64,000 bases of DNA from Terrirhizobium terrae (GCF_030323265.1 NZ_CP104991.1:701001-765000), one strand, 5' to 3'. Numbered from the stretch's first letter, positions 9,468-18,477 are shown. The notes: generated by a model not told the origin, from the sequence alone. Program-made: numbers and translations.

Positions 9468-9830
9468 TCGGTCGACAGGATATGATCGTGCAACTGCGGA
9501 GCCCGCCAGCCCTTTGGACAGGGCAAGTGCAATGTCATCTTTGGAAGCGAGGACAACGATCGGCTTCGACAACCTGTCGGTGATCGGAAGTTGTTTGCGA
9601 AGCAAGCCTATATCTATGTCCGGTGCCGCAAGAACAAGTTGGTCGATCGACCGGACAACATCCCGCTCGCCCATCAATGAGAGCTGGCGGACGGACTCAA
9701 CTGCCAGCCATGCTCCCATGCTGTGGGCAAGGATCGTCGGGAGCACACCGTTATGCGAAAGCTGAGTAAGAACTGTCGCCAGGTCGTCGCGGGAGAAGGC
9801 AGCCGAATGTTTGTCCGCGACGTATCCGGT
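9441..9830 (-). pseudogene. DUF900-type alpha/beta hydrolase remnant
   Basis: The minus-strand frame carries YVADKHSAAFSRDDLATVL, the nucleophile elbow AHSMGAWLAVE, LVLAAPDIDI and PIVVLASKDDIALALS, the order seen in DUF900 hydrolases. The N-terminal half is missing (sequence becomes unrelated above about 9830, where a TetR gene begins on the plus strand) and the last residues run into Mn-catalase sequence. Not functional as it stands. Confidence 0.62.
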
Positions 9831-9877
9831 GACTTCTGGCTGAGCTAGACGCGGTGAGATCCCGGTAGAAGAGAAAG

Positions 9878-10452
9878 ATGCCCTCAAAGACGAAACCAAA
9901 GGCGAGCAAACCCGCGAAAGGTTGCGTAAGGCACCGATCGGCGTCTTCGCGCGCAACGGGTTTAACAGCACGAAAGTCAGTGACATCGTGGCAGAGGCGG
10001 GCCTCAGCCAGCCGTCGTTCTACCTCTATTTTGAATCGAAGGAGGCCACCTACGAGTCGCTGGTGGAGGAATTCAGAGAGGACCTGAGACGCGTCACCCT
10101 CTCCAACCTCATTGATCCATACACGACGCAGGAAGCGCTTGAGGCCCAGGTGGCGATCAGCTTCCGGACGTTTCACCACTTCATGGCGGCGGACCGGGCA
10201 TTGACGGAAATCGGCTTTTTCCAGCCTCCGGGCTGTTCTATCGCAAAACAGCAGATGGTCGGCTGGGTGGCTTCCAACCATCGGGAAGAGCAATCGAACG
10301 GCATCTTCCGGCCAGGTGTAGCTGCGGACGAGATGGCACGCGTGCTCGTTGGTATGATTGATCAGTTCGCTCGTATCGACGCCAATGCAGAGCGGACGCG
10401 ACTTGCGGGCGTTTGCGCGAAAATGTTCTTTTCAGGGGCCTTCGTCCTCTAA
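9878..10452 (+). CDS. TetR/AcrR family regulator, probable frameshift at the N-terminus
   Basis: The body has the TetR helix-turn-helix: GVFARNGFNSTKVSDIVAEA, then GLSQPSFYLYFESKEATYES, and an all-helical ligand domain to the TAA at 10450. In the productive frame there is no ATG, only TTG 9922. An ATG at 9878 opens MPSKTKPK in a neighbouring frame, and one added base near 9899 would join it to GEQTRERLRKA, giving a normal TetR start. Such regulators repress an adjacent gene, but the neighbours are truncated, so the target is unknown. Confidence 0.7.
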
Positions 10453-10718
10453 AAAAGGGACCCGTTCAGTGAGAGCGGCTGAATTTCTATCACGACATGA
10501 GAGATACCCCTGCGACCCTTTGATTTTCCTGAGCCTGGTATCCCAGACAAGCCGAGCGAGTGCCTAGATCGCGAGGCTGAAAAACGGACAGCTTAGCGCT
10601 GAAGGCGGGATCGGGTGACGTGAGGATGTCGACCAGCAGAAAGTGGTCGTGTCCATCTGGAACAATCGGCTGTAGTCCCTGCTCTAGAAACAGTTTCGGC
10701 AGTTGACAGCGTATCTGA

Positions 10719-10743
10719 GGAACCATCTTACATCCCCTTTGTT
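10719..10743 (+). promoter_or_regulatory. EcfG-type general stress promoter
   Basis: GGAAC at 10719, 16-base spacer, TGTT at 10740, with the next start codon 28 bases downstream. Confidence 0.65.
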
Positions 10744-10770
10744 GAGGTCAAAACAACGAGGAGATCAATC

Positions 10771-10992
10771 ATGAATGAGAAGAAGACAGACGGAACCAGC
10801 GATGCAGTTCGCTCTAACCCTGATGTCGCAGATGATGCTCGCGAAGACCTGAGCCATACAGCAGAAAAGGGTCTACGCAAAGCAACAAGCGGGGGTCGCT
10901 ACAAGGAGGACGTGGACACCAGCAAGACGCCGGAAGACGAGCGCAAGGCGCCCCGTAACGGTGAAGGCTATCCTGGGGCGACTACCAAGTAG
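10771..10992 (+). CDS. Small hydrophilic stress-type protein, unknown function
   Basis: A 73-residue, highly polar protein rich in Lys, Asp, Glu and Ser (MNEKKTDGTSDAVRSNPDVA...), with no hydrophobic segment and no Cys. ATG is preceded by GAGGAG at good distance, and by a stress promoter. I do not recognise a domain; composition is like small disordered stress proteins and like the protein at 22429. Likely soluble and induced in stationary phase or osmotic stress (inference). Confidence 0.72.
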   Translation: MNEKKTDGTSDAVRSNPDVADDAREDLSHTAEKGLRKATSGGRYKEDVDTSKTPEDERKAPRNGEGYPGATTK

Positions 10993-11049
10993 CAAACGCT
11001 ACAGACAGTATGCCTGACCCCTCTTATGCTGATCAACAAGGATAGCCAG

Positions 11050-11211
11050 ATGCCAATCAACGACCCCAACCTTCAGCACAAGACACCTGCGACGCGTCGT
11101 CCGAAATTCGGTGTCCCTACAATTCTGCTTTTGCTTCTGGGAGCGATCGTCATCGCGGGGCTGTTCATCTTCTTCGCGGGTTATGGCGCTGTGAATTCAG
11201 CAGCCCAGTAG
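11050..11211 (+). CDS. Small single-span membrane protein
   Basis: ATG 11050 (preceded by AAGGAT) gives 53 residues: a polar N-terminus (MPINDPNLQHKTP, ATRRPKF), then one transmembrane helix (VPTILLLLLGAIVIAGLFIFF) and a short tail. A start at 11026 is possible but has no ribosome binding site. Unknown function. It follows the hydrophilic gene at 10771 by 57 bases and may share its stress promoter. Confidence 0.6.
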   Translation: MPINDPNLQHKTPATRRPKFGVPTILLLLLGAIVIAGLFIFFAGYGAVNSAAQ

Positions 11212-11284
11212 ATCAAGGGTGCTTAGGCCGTCAGACCAACATCGACTAAACGTGCTTGATGAACAAGCGATCATGACTTTGTGC

Positions 11285-11462
11285 TGTCCTTCTTCAGGTT
11301 GGCTGACTTGGACCGATCGTTTCAGTTCGGGAGGCACAAAACCTCTGTCTCAGACCTCGCTTTCGCATCTAAGAATGGCTGGCGCGCGCGATCCAGCCTC
11401 GGTTAGCCGAAAAATTCGACGATGATGACGCGGAGCCGTAGGATTGCTGCCTCGGCTACCGT
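11285..11462 (+). pseudogene. Decayed copy of the Rmf/CrpP-like gene
   Basis: Nucleotide stretches match the 2013 gene in order: the segment around GACTTGGACCGATCGTTTCAG, then TTTCGCATCTA, then GCCTCGGTTAGC, then GACGATGATGACGCGGAGCCG, ending in a CLGYR-like end (compare LLGYA). The reading frame is broken by at least two indels and stops. It is a gene fossil and shows that the Rmf-like family was duplicated here. Confidence 0.5.
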
Positions 11463-11474
11463 TCCCCAGGTCGA

Positions 11475-11499
11475 GGAACCTGACGGGGTGTTTCCAGTT
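11475..11499 (+). promoter_or_regulatory. EcfG-type promoter very close to a start codon
   Basis: GGAAC at 11475, 16-base spacer, AGTT at 11496. The next ATG is at 11508, only 8 bases past the -10 element, so the transcript would be leaderless or nearly so. Confidence 0.45.
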
Positions 11500-11507
11500 A
11501 CTTTCCT

Positions 11508-11654
11508 ATGAGACAGCTACAATACCGCCCAAATGTCATCACGCTCATATTTTCAGTGGCTATCTGCCTGATGGTATTCGCCGTCCAAACATGGATGACG
11601 AATCGTTTCGGCGAAACTGATACGAAGAGCAGTGTGGCTGATCCGCCGATCTAA
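11508..11654 (+). CDS. Tiny membrane protein
   Basis: A 48-residue open frame: MRQLQYRPNV, one hydrophobic helix (ITLIFSVAICLMVFAVQTW) and a polar tail ending ADPPI. There is no ribosome binding site; the stress promoter at 11475 places the transcript start near the ATG. Layout (short N-terminus, one helix, polar tail) is like the small proteins at 52568 and 52763. Function unknown; could be spurious, but the helix and promoter argue for it. Confidence 0.42.
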   Translation: MRQLQYRPNVITLIFSVAICLMVFAVQTWMTNRFGETDTKSSVADPPI

Positions 11655-11866
11655 GTCACCGCCGATCGTGCTACGGGGTCCCTTGACGTTTTCACTATTT
11701 TGGGCAAGCGAGACCTGGAATAGGTTTCACGTGCCAGCCTTACTATCCGCGGATAGCGGTGCCGCTCCGCGCGTCTGGGGGAAGCGTCACCGATGACACA
11801 TTGAGTGAGTATATAAACGGTTATCTAACTTCGTCGGGATATGATGGCCTCAAAAGGAGGACTTAG

Positions 11867-12118
11867 ATGGGTTGGAGTATTGTTTACGCGGTCACGCTGA
11901 CGGTAGTCATTGTGGCGGCCTTGCGCGCCAGCGCCCTCATGAGCTTGCTATTCGTACTGGCCATTTCGGTACTTGCGACGGTTATGCTAGCTTTGATGAA
12001 CTCCGACGACGATCTGCTATGGGCGAGCTTGATTGTTCCACCAAGCCTCTTGCTTGCATCGCTTGCTTTAACATCCGCTCTCGATCGCATTGCTAGGAGA
12101 TCTTGGCACAGGAGCTGA
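11867..12118 (+). CDS. Small membrane protein with three hydrophobic segments
   Basis: An 83-residue protein with a strong ribosome binding site (AAAAGGAGG) before ATG. Hydrophobic stretches: SIVYAVTLTVVIVAAL, ALMSLLFVLAISVLATVMLAL and LLWASLIVPPSLLLASLAL, then a basic C-terminus (RIARRSWHRS). Function not recognised. No stress promoter was found upstream. An inner-membrane location is inferred from hydrophobicity. Confidence 0.62.
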   Translation: MGWSIVYAVTLTVVIVAALRASALMSLLFVLAISVLATVMLALMNSDDDLLWASLIVPPSLLLASLALTSALDRIARRSWHRS

Positions 12119-12394
12119 TCGATTAAAACTTCGCCACACCGGTCGTGATAGCTTTCGCTTTTGATTGCATGAGCATCGCCCCGAAGCTCACGCCGTCATA
12201 CTGAGCATGCCCGCGACTGTGATCGCTCCAAAGCTATTGCAAGGCTCGATAGTGCTTCGTACCGTTTCCTATTACGCCTTGCCAATACACGCAACGTCCC
12301 ACGTCTTGTAGTTGCGTGCGAGGGAAGGTGGAAATCCGCGAACCATTTCAGCAATTAGTGAAGCTGCCCCAAACGGCTGCCATCTGTTGCAGAC

Positions 12395-12872
12395 TTGATG
12401 CAACTGGCGATTTGGAGGTCTTGCTACGTAAGTAGTCTCGGCGCGAGTCTTTGGATAATCCGGGAAGGCAACCGGGGACAAAAAGAGCGGCGCTACCGCG
12501 CTGCTCAGCGAGATGCCCGCGAGGGATTAAGTGTCGTGGGTGAGAACGAGAAGACTGTAGGGTTCTTCTCTCACCTGCAGGACGGTCGCAGATCGACAAT
12601 TGCGGTTGTCCACATGCTCCGCACACGCTTTTCACAACGAATTTTGCGGAGCGTGGAGATCGCAGGCTGGCTTGGGTCCATCCATGAGCCGCTTCCGGAA
12701 TGGTGGACGAGCCAGAACTCGTAGAGATTTTTTCTGGCGATTGCAGAAGCGTCGTCACCTGGTCATCAACACATGGAACTGCGATGCCGCAAAAGCATTC
12801 AACCGACTGCTTCGCGAATCGCAGGAAGCTTTTCGTTTAGGTATTACTCCATCGCTACACGATGAAGATTAA
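12395..12872 (+). pseudogene. Possible frameshifted unknown gene
   Basis: Two adjacent frames read as protein-like text: VVGENEKTVGFFSHLQDGRR ... RILRSVEIAGWLGSIHEPLPEWW up to 12720, then after a one-frame shift RRDFFWRLQKRRHLVINTWN to ITPSLHDED and stop at 12870. I do not recognise the family. The start is unclear (upstream text to 12395 looks poor). It may be a decayed gene or chance; the rest of 12119-13003 shows nothing except the weak promoter at 12954. Confidence 0.28.
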
Positions 12873-12953
12873 GGGTGCCGCGGTTCACGGCTTACCTATG
12901 GTGTAATAAATCTGTAACCGCTTTCACCTTCAGTGCTGCTGTGCGCGAAACCG

Positions 12954-12978
12954 GGAACCGTACTAAACCATTATTCTT
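12954..12978 (+). promoter_or_regulatory. Weak EcfG-like promoter
   Basis: GGAAC at 12954, 16-base spacer, TCTT at 12975 (GGAAC-N18-TT, the looser form of the motif). It lies 26 bases before ATG 13004. Confidence 0.35.
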
Positions 12979-13003
12979 CTACGATAGGCATCGGAGAGAA
13001 TGC

Positions 13004-13186
13004 ATGGCCCGCCCTCACCTTACAACCGAGCAACTCGATCGTTTGAAGGTAGTTCTCCGTTTTCTATGCCGCGAAAACAATATCAACCCGAAGAGCCACG
13101 AGGCTTTGAAACTGGCTGCTCGTTTACTGGACGAGTGTGACAGGACCGAAAGCGTTGAGGAATTGTCGCAACGGTCCCCCGCCTAA
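13004..13186 (+). CDS. Small protein of unknown function
   Basis: From ATG 13004 (preceded by GGAGAG) the protein has 60 residues: MARPHLTTEQLDRLKVVLRF then a helical segment with ALKLAARLLDEC. No known domain. The longer frame from 12875 lacks a ribosome binding site, and its extra residues cover the promoter. Predicted soluble and alpha-helical. Confidence 0.55.
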   Translation: MARPHLTTEQLDRLKVVLRFLCRENNINPKSHEALKLAARLLDECDRTESVEELSQRSPA

Positions 13187-13318
13187 GAGTGTAGTAAAAT
13201 TTGCAAGGCGGTGGCTGAGATTAGCGCATCACCCGCTGACTCGAACGAAATTTTGCGCAAACCCACCATAACCACGAGCTGCAGGGAACATTCTCATCCG
13301 GTTTCTGATTTAGGCAGC

Positions 13319-13528
13319 ATGGACAGAACTGATACCCTCCGCTCAACATTATTGCTGGAGCTTAGAGCGCGAAGCGAAACGCTGGATGCGATCGTTGATG
13401 CCGCTCGGGCAGGAGCGGACGCAGCTGCACTTGAGGCAATTGCTTCGGATCCAATACCTGCTGACGCGTTATCGGACACTGATGCCATCATTGATGTGAA
13501 CCCTCGGCATAGCAGGCAAACGAGATAA
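13319..13528 (+). CDS. Small Ala/Asp-rich protein, unknown function
   Basis: A 69-residue frame from ATG 13319: MDRTDTLRSTLLLELRARSE then Ala-rich helix text (DAARAGADAAALEAIASD). Not recognised. The ribosome binding site is poor (AGGCAG). It ends six bases before the ku promoter. Moderate chance that it is not a gene. Confidence 0.4.
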   Translation: MDRTDTLRSTLLLELRARSETLDAIVDAARAGADAAALEAIASDPIPADALSDTDAIIDVNPRHSRQTR

Positions 13529-13533
13529 GCGGA

Positions 13534-13558
13534 GGAACCCTGTTCTCCGACATCTGTT
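13534..13558 (+). promoter_or_regulatory. EcfG-type general stress promoter of the ku operon
   Basis: GGAAC at 13534, 16-base spacer, TGTT at 13555; the ku start codon with its GGAGG is 27 bases downstream. Confidence 0.65.
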
Positions 13559-13584
13559 ATCAGCCCTGATATATGGAGGATAAA

Positions 13585-14470
13585 ATGACCGGTCATCGCG
13601 CTCAGTGGAAGGGCCACTTGAAGATTGGCGAACTCAGCTGCGCGGTAGGCCTCTACACGGCTGCCTCGACCTCAGAGCGCATTAGCTTTCACATGATCAA
13701 TGAGGCGACGAGAAATCGCCTCAAGCGCGAATTTATAGATAGCGACACGGAGGAAGTTGTCGCTCGTGACCAACAAGTCAAAGGTTTCGACATTGGCAAT
13801 GGCGACCACATAATGATTGACCCTGAAGAGGTCGCGTCGGTTGTCCCTGACTCTGACAAGATGCTCGAAGCTGAGGCTTTCATCCCATGCGGCGGTATCG
13901 ATGACGTTTACTTCGACAAGCCTTATTATCTGGTCCCTGTTGAGAACGAAGATACGGACGCATTCACTTGTATCCGTGATGCCTTGCGCAAGACTAATGC
14001 GACGGCTATCGCTCGGACCGTGCTTTTCCGACGTATGCGAACGGTGCTGATCAGGGCACATGGTAAGGGGCTGATCGCGACAACGCTAAACTTCGACTAC
14101 GAGGTTCGCTCATCAAAAGAGGCATTCAAAGGTGTCGCCAAGCTCGAAGTCGAAAAGGAAATGCTCGATCTGGCCAAGCACATCATCGGTACAAAAAAGG
14201 CGACTTCGATCCTGCAAAATTCGACGATCGCTATGATGCCGCTCTCGCCGCGCTTGTGAAAGCCAAGGCCGAAGGCAAAGCGATCCCGAAACCGAAGCCT
14301 GTGAAAGTCTCCAAATCCAATGACCTTTTGAAGGCACTCCAGGAAAGCGCAGGATTGGGAAAAGGCTCGAGACCAAAAAACCGAAGGCCGCAAACGCCAA
14401 CAGCGGAAAGAAGTCAGCTTCGAAAGCTTCCGGCGGCCAAGCAAAGAACCCTCAGAAAAAAGCGAGCTGA
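13585..14470 (+). CDS. ku: Ku protein 1 (NHEJ DNA-end binding), frameshifted in C-terminal part
   Basis: ATG 13585 follows GGAGG. The bacterial Ku core is clear: QWKGHLKIGELSCAVGLYTA, ISFHMIN, RVKRE-type text (RLKREFIDSD), FIPCGGIDDVYFDKPYYLVP and the long helical end EVEKEMLDLAKHII. Ku homodimers ring broken DNA ends and recruit LigD. At the A6 run 14193-14198 one A seems missing; after it GDFDPAKFDDRYDAALAALV continues perfectly in the next frame, and a second missing base near 14364 is needed to reach the Lys-rich tail SGKKSASKASGGQAKNPQKK and TGA at 14468. ku2 starts four bases later, so the two form an operon. Confidence 0.85.
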
Positions 14471-14474
14471 TGCC

Positions 14475-15289
14475 ATGGCACCGCGTCGACCCTATTGGAA
14501 AGGCTATCTCAAGCTTTCTCTTGTCACCTGCCCTGTCGCCATGACGCCAGCAACGTCAGACTCTGAGAAGGTGCGCTTTCACACACTCAACAAGGAGACA
14601 GGGAACCGCGTCGTCTCGCAGTACATCGACAGCGTCACCGGTAAGTCAGTCAAGGACGAGCATGAGGCTAGAGGCTATGAACGTGGAGAGAACGATTATG
14701 TCATCTTGAACGATGACGATCTTGAAGCCGTCGAACTGGAAACGGTCCGGACGATCGACATTGAGAAGTTCATCCCTCGCGGAAGCATCGAATGGGTCTA
14801 TTTCGAGAAGCCCTTCTATCTGACCACAAACGATAAAATCGGGGACGAAGCATTCGCCGTTATCCGTAAGGCAATGGAAGCGGAGGATGTTGTAGGAATA
14901 TCCAAGCTTGTTCTCGGGCGTCGAGAGCGAGCTGTAGTCTTGCAGCCGCGAGGTGAAGGGATTGTCCTGTGGACGCTTCGTTTCGGCGACGAGGTGCGAC
15001 CCGAAGCCGAATACTTCACTGAGATCGATAAAAAGTCTGATCCGGACGGCGTCACGGCGCTCGAGAAGGTGATCAAGAAGCGTTTGAAAGATTGGTCGCC
15101 TGCGATGGTGTCCGACCCTATTCAAGAAAGCCTGTTAAAACTTATCGCTCAGAAGAAAAAGCTAAGAAGCCTACTAAGAGGGCTTCCAAGTCCAAAGCGC
15201 GTGAAACAGACAAAAGCAATGTCATCGACATTATGGATGCCCTCAAGAAGTCGGTGGCCAAGGAATTGAAATCTCGGAAAGCGAGCTGA
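14475..15289 (+). CDS. ku: Ku protein 2 (NHEJ DNA-end binding), frameshifted near the C-terminus
   Basis: ATG 14475, immediately after ku1. Ku core: PYWKGYLKLSLVTCPVAMTP, VRFHTLNKETGNRV, SQYIDSVTGK, FIPRGSIEWVYFEKPFYLTT, LVLGRRERAVVLQPRGEGI and WTLRFGDEVR. It differs clearly from ku1, so it is a diverged paralogue (rhizobia carry several ku genes). The frame breaks at the A5 run 15156-15160; with one A added the protein continues KAKKPTKRASKSKARETDKS and ends SRKAS at 15289. Together with ku1 and ligD at 18.8-21.5 kb it forms an end-joining locus, likely stress induced from the 13534 promoter. Confidence 0.85.
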
Positions 15290-15335
15290 CCGACGCCGCT
15301 TGATGACAGTTTTGAATATTTGACGGGAGACGTGC

Positions 15336-15953
15336 TTGCACTATGCGGTCGTAGACATCGGCTCCCCGAAGCAAGGCAATCTCGGCTGGTGGGTTACTGG
15401 GCCGTTCAGTGAGGACGGCGGCACGGATCCCGATAAGATGATCGCGGCGTTGACCGAAGCCGTTCGGATGGGCCCGACCGTCTTGGGGTTTGAGGCAACG
15501 ATGTACGTCCCCGCTAAACGAGACATCCGGAACACGCTTCAACAACGCCCAGGAGAAGCTGGTCGACCTTGGAGCGCTGGGGCAGGAGCAAGTGTTACCG
15601 CAATGGCTCTGGCCTTGGTGCCCGCAATTCTGGACAGGATCGCCGCCAATGTTCCCGGTGCGACGGCATGGCAAGACTGGACGCGGATGCCGCAGAAATC
15701 GGGTGAAATCCTGGTGTTCGAGGCTTTCGTGACAACAGGTGTGTCCAACGGCCATGCTGAGGATGCGAAACTTGCAGCCTATGCGGCTCGGGCACTAATC
15801 AGCGACGAGACCGTCGTTAGTGCTCTCGGGGACGAACCTTGTATGAGCACATTGGGGGCGGCGCTCTTGCATTCTGGAATGTCGCAAGACCTTGGGGAAC
15901 TGCGGAGACAATGCCTTGTGGTAAAGCTGTCCAAAACCAAGCAGCCGCAATAA
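15336..15953 (+). CDS. Conserved hypothetical protein (possible RNase H-like fold)
   Basis: A 205-residue protein from a TTG start (15336) after GGGAG. It starts HYAVVDIGSPKQGNLGWWV, with an Asp in a beta-strand context, then FEATMYVPAKRD, RPGEAGRPWSAGAGASV and ILVFEAFVTT, ending CLVVKL. The VDIGxPK...FEAPxxVP style of text reminds me of DUF429-like proteins, but I am not certain. Lying 46 bases after ku2 on the same strand, it may be part of the ku transcript. Confidence 0.55.
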   Translation: MHYAVVDIGSPKQGNLGWWVTGPFSEDGGTDPDKMIAALTEAVRMGPTVLGFEATMYVPAKRDIRNTLQQRPGEAGRPWSAGAGASVTAMALALVPAILDRIAANVPGATAWQDWTRMPQKSGEILVFEAFVTTGVSNGHAEDAKLAAYAARALISDETVVSALGDEPCMSTLGAALLHSGMSQDLGELRRQCLVVKLSKTKQPQ

Positions 15954-16030
15954 CAGTAGTAATTCGCCAAAACACCCGCAGTTGGCTGCGATTTGTTCGT
16001 TTGGCAACTGTGGTCCAATATACGGATGGC

Positions 16031-16941
16031 TTATCCGCTTTCGCCTTGGCGACTGGTAAGAACCCTTAGCTCACCGGGATGGATTTTCACCAGGATGTCT
16101 TGCTCCATCGCGACAAGCTCACCGTCCATCACACAACGGATGCCGTGGCGGTGTCGCGGAAAATGCAGCCGTATCTCCGACGCAGCTAGAGCCGTGACAG
16201 AAGAGTTATCCTTGAGCCGCCCTCTCAGGATGTCGAAAGCAAGGTAACTCGCGGATCGAAACGTGAGGGGCGCAGCCATGTACACACCCAAATGCCCGCC
16301 ATCCAGCTTCTCCGCGTACATCAATGGATCTTCGCCGAATTCGTTGTTGGAAATCGATAGCGCTGAAATCTTTTGAGTATCTTCGCTGCCATCGATCCTA
16401 AATATGATGTCGAACCGCGGCGGTTTCGCTATGACGATGGATGCAGCTTTGATGGTCGCCCAGATTTTGCTCAGGCGCGATCCGTACTCCCTCGCTTCGC
16501 GCAGACGGACCATTCGAGATCGCATACCCGCAGAAAACTGATGGATAAAGGTTTGGCCGTTAGCGGAGGCGATATCAACTGATTTGATTTCGCCGAATGC
16601 GAGCGTCTCTAGGGCGTCCCATATGTCGAGTGGCAGTTTCAGGGAGCGAGCGAATAAGTTCATTGTCCCAGCCGGAACGATGCCTAGAACTTTCCCGCTT
16701 TTCCATGCGCATCGGGCAGCCACCGAAATTGTACCATCCCCTCCCCTGCAACGATACAATCGACCGCGGGTCGACCCGCTGCATTCTTAAGAGCTTCGAC
16801 AACTTTATCGCCACCCACTATGCGGCAGTCTATCTTGTGGCCAGCCGCAGAGAAGACCTCGACAAATTTAGCTTCGAAAGCCGACATATCTGTCGTCTTG
16901 AACGTGCCGCCATCCCGGTTGAAGACTGCAACGATATCCAT
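16031..16941 (-). pseudogene. Diacylglycerol/lipid kinase (YegS/DgkB family), one frameshift
   Basis: The N-terminal frame (start 16941) has MDIVAVFNRDGGTFKTTD ... VDCIVAGEG; the second frame continues GGDGTISVAARCAW, VLGIVPAGTMNLFARSL and the C-terminal domain to TAA 16031. Joined, they give the DAGK catalytic motif GGDGT and the PxGTxN motif of lipid kinases that phosphorylate diacylglycerol or related lipids at the membrane. The break is inside GGGDGT at the C-runs 16738-16746; one missing base explains it, and the rest is intact, so a sequence error is plausible. Confidence 0.72.
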
Positions 16942-17095
16942 ACTACCCGTCTACGACCCAGAGTTCAGAAAGAATGCGGGCATGGCGATCCTAAGTGAAA
17001 GAACTGAATCATGAGATCCTGCAGACGATACGTTTTCTCGTGAAGCCAGCAGCCCGACCCGTCAGATCGATCTGCTGGCTGGAAGGTTGTGTGTT

Positions 17096-17578
17096 TTACA
17101 TGTCGACCTTGGCGTTGTCGCCCATGTCAGGATGTGCGCTCGACACAGCAGCTGCTGCCATTTTGATGTAGCTGACAACGGTGCCCGGACTATCCCAATA
17201 TTCCGCAGATGCCGGAGTGACTTTCAAGATCCGGATTGAGGGATCGTCTGGACTATCCCACCAAGCCTTGGCTGGCGTCGCCCACAATTCACGGATCTTT
17301 TCGCGATCATTTTGCACTTCGGCAGTACCTGAGACCGATACGTACTTCTGGCCCTTGGAATCCGCGAATGCCAAGCACACGTTCGGATGGCGGGAGATCT
17401 CCTCGTCCTTGTGGCTAGCAACGTCCGTCAGAAAATAGAAGGCGTTGTCTTCTCGCTCGCTGTAAGCTGACATAGGGCGCGCTCGCAAGTCGATCCCACT
17501 TTGCGTGGTGAGCATGCAGAACCCGATCTTGTCAGCCATATCCCAAACTCTCGAAGTGTCATCGTCGTGAAGGGGCAT
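17096..17578 (-). CDS. Pyridoxamine 5'-phosphate oxidase-like general stress protein
   Basis: A 160-residue split-barrel flavin-binding protein of the general stress protein 26 (YdaG) group: WDMADKIGFCMLTTQSGIDL, RPMSAYSERED, FYFLTDVASHKDEEI, VCLAFADSKGQKYVSVSGTA and the tail WDSPGTVVSYIKM. Members bind FMN, F420 or haem and are linked to stress survival; the real substrate is unknown. A stress promoter sits 29 bases upstream at 17607-17632. A dead copy of this gene with its own promoter is at 47683-47898. Confidence 0.82.
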   Translation of the reverse strand: MPLHDDDTSRVWDMADKIGFCMLTTQSGIDLRARPMSAYSEREDNAFYFLTDVASHKDEEISRHPNVCLAFADSKGQKYVSVSGTAEVQNDREKIRELWATPAKAWWDSPDDPSIRILKVTPASAEYWDSPGTVVSYIKMAAAAVSSAHPDMGDNAKVDM

Positions 17579-17606
17579 TCATAATCTCCTGATGTTCCGG
17601 GGCTGA

Positions 17607-17632
17607 AACGAGAGGAGAACTGGAAATGTTCC
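17607..17632 (-). promoter_or_regulatory. EcfG-type general stress promoter
   Basis: Minus strand: GGAAC (17632-17628), 17-base spacer, CGTT (17610-17607), a full consensus match, upstream of the stress protein gene at 17578. Confidence 0.7.
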
Positions 17633-17652
17633 GTCTGGAGATCGTGCCGCAG

Positions 17653-18057
17653 CTAGGATGCTTGCGCTAACTGCACTGAACAGTCGTTTGCTGGCCGAAC
17701 CTCCCCATGGAGTTGTTTGTCCAGGAGATCGAGGATTGCCTGCACGCCAAATGGCTTCGGCACGAAAGTCCAATCCTCCATCAACCCATCTATAACCGTT
17801 CGCCCTGAGGTTATGATGATTTCAGTCGCACGAGCATGCGAACAGACCATGGCTGCGAGGTCCAACCCGGTCAGGCCCCCAGGCATATCAACATCAGTTA
17901 TCAGAATATCGAACGCCGGATTACGGCCGATCACGCCAATCGCTTCTAGGACATTGGAGGCGATTGATACATGGTAGCCTTCATCGATCAGCGCTTCGGC
18001 GAGCACCATCCTGATGAGAGGTTCATCTTCAACCAAGAGCACAGAACGCGTAGACAT
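17653..18057 (-). CDS. Single-domain response regulator
   Basis: A 134-residue receiver domain alone: VLLVEDEPLIRMVLAEALID (acidic pair ED), phosphoacceptor Asp in ILITDVDMPGGLTGLDL, Ser/Thr switch ITSG and Lys in FVPKPF. There is no output domain, so it works by protein contacts, like CheY-type or Sdr regulators of the alphaproteobacterial stress network. Start ATG 18057 is preferred over 18084 (GCAGGCCTCC is not a good ribosome binding site; start is uncertain). No sensor kinase gene is nearby. Confidence 0.85.
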   Translation of the reverse strand: MSTRSVLLVEDEPLIRMVLAEALIDEGYHVSIASNVLEAIGVIGRNPAFDILITDVDMPGGLTGLDLAAMVCSHARATEIIITSGRTVIDGLMEDWTFVPKPFGVQAILDLLDKQLHGEVRPANDCSVQLAQAS

Positions 18058-18186
18058 GGCAGGCCTCCATTGACGTCGGTTCACTCACAACTCGTCCGGA
18101 CCGATGTTCGGCCTGCCCCGTCCATTATTCTTTGCGAACATATTTAATAAAATGCGAACATTTTGTTTGAAAGGGGATGCCCGCAG

Positions 18187-18423
18187 ATGAGATTGGTGAG
18201 CAGGCCTTTCAGCGATTTGGTTGCCATGACCGCTAAAAGGTCGCCCGAGCTAGGCGGGAGCACTGCCGCGCTGCGTGCGTCGCTGTTGGGAATAGCAATG
18301 TGTAAGATGGCGCTCCTGGTCTCGGCCAAGCGGCATCCTGAAAACGATCTCATCGTCACCGCCCTGGATTCGATTGCGATGGATATTGCCTCTCTGATCG
18401 ATAAGGACCAGGCAAGCGTCTAA
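18187..18423 (+). CDS. Small hypothetical protein
   Basis: From ATG 18187, 78 residues: MRLVSRPFSDLVAMTAKRSP, ELGGSTAALRASLLGIAMCK, ALLVSAKRHPENDLIVTALD. Mostly helical with a moderately hydrophobic centre; no domain recognised. It precedes another small unknown gene on the same strand. Confidence is moderate because no clear promoter is seen. Confidence 0.45.
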   Translation: MRLVSRPFSDLVAMTAKRSPELGGSTAALRASLLGIAMCKMALLVSAKRHPENDLIVTALDSIAMDIASLIDKDQASV

Positions 18424-18477
18424 AATCTCATCCAGACGCTCAACGGCACTTCAGGGACAGATGGCAAACGACCCGCT

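Noticed and set aside
10490..10726. 78-codon minus-strand frame
   Set aside because: No ribosome binding site or motif, and its start region is the promoter of the gene at 10771.
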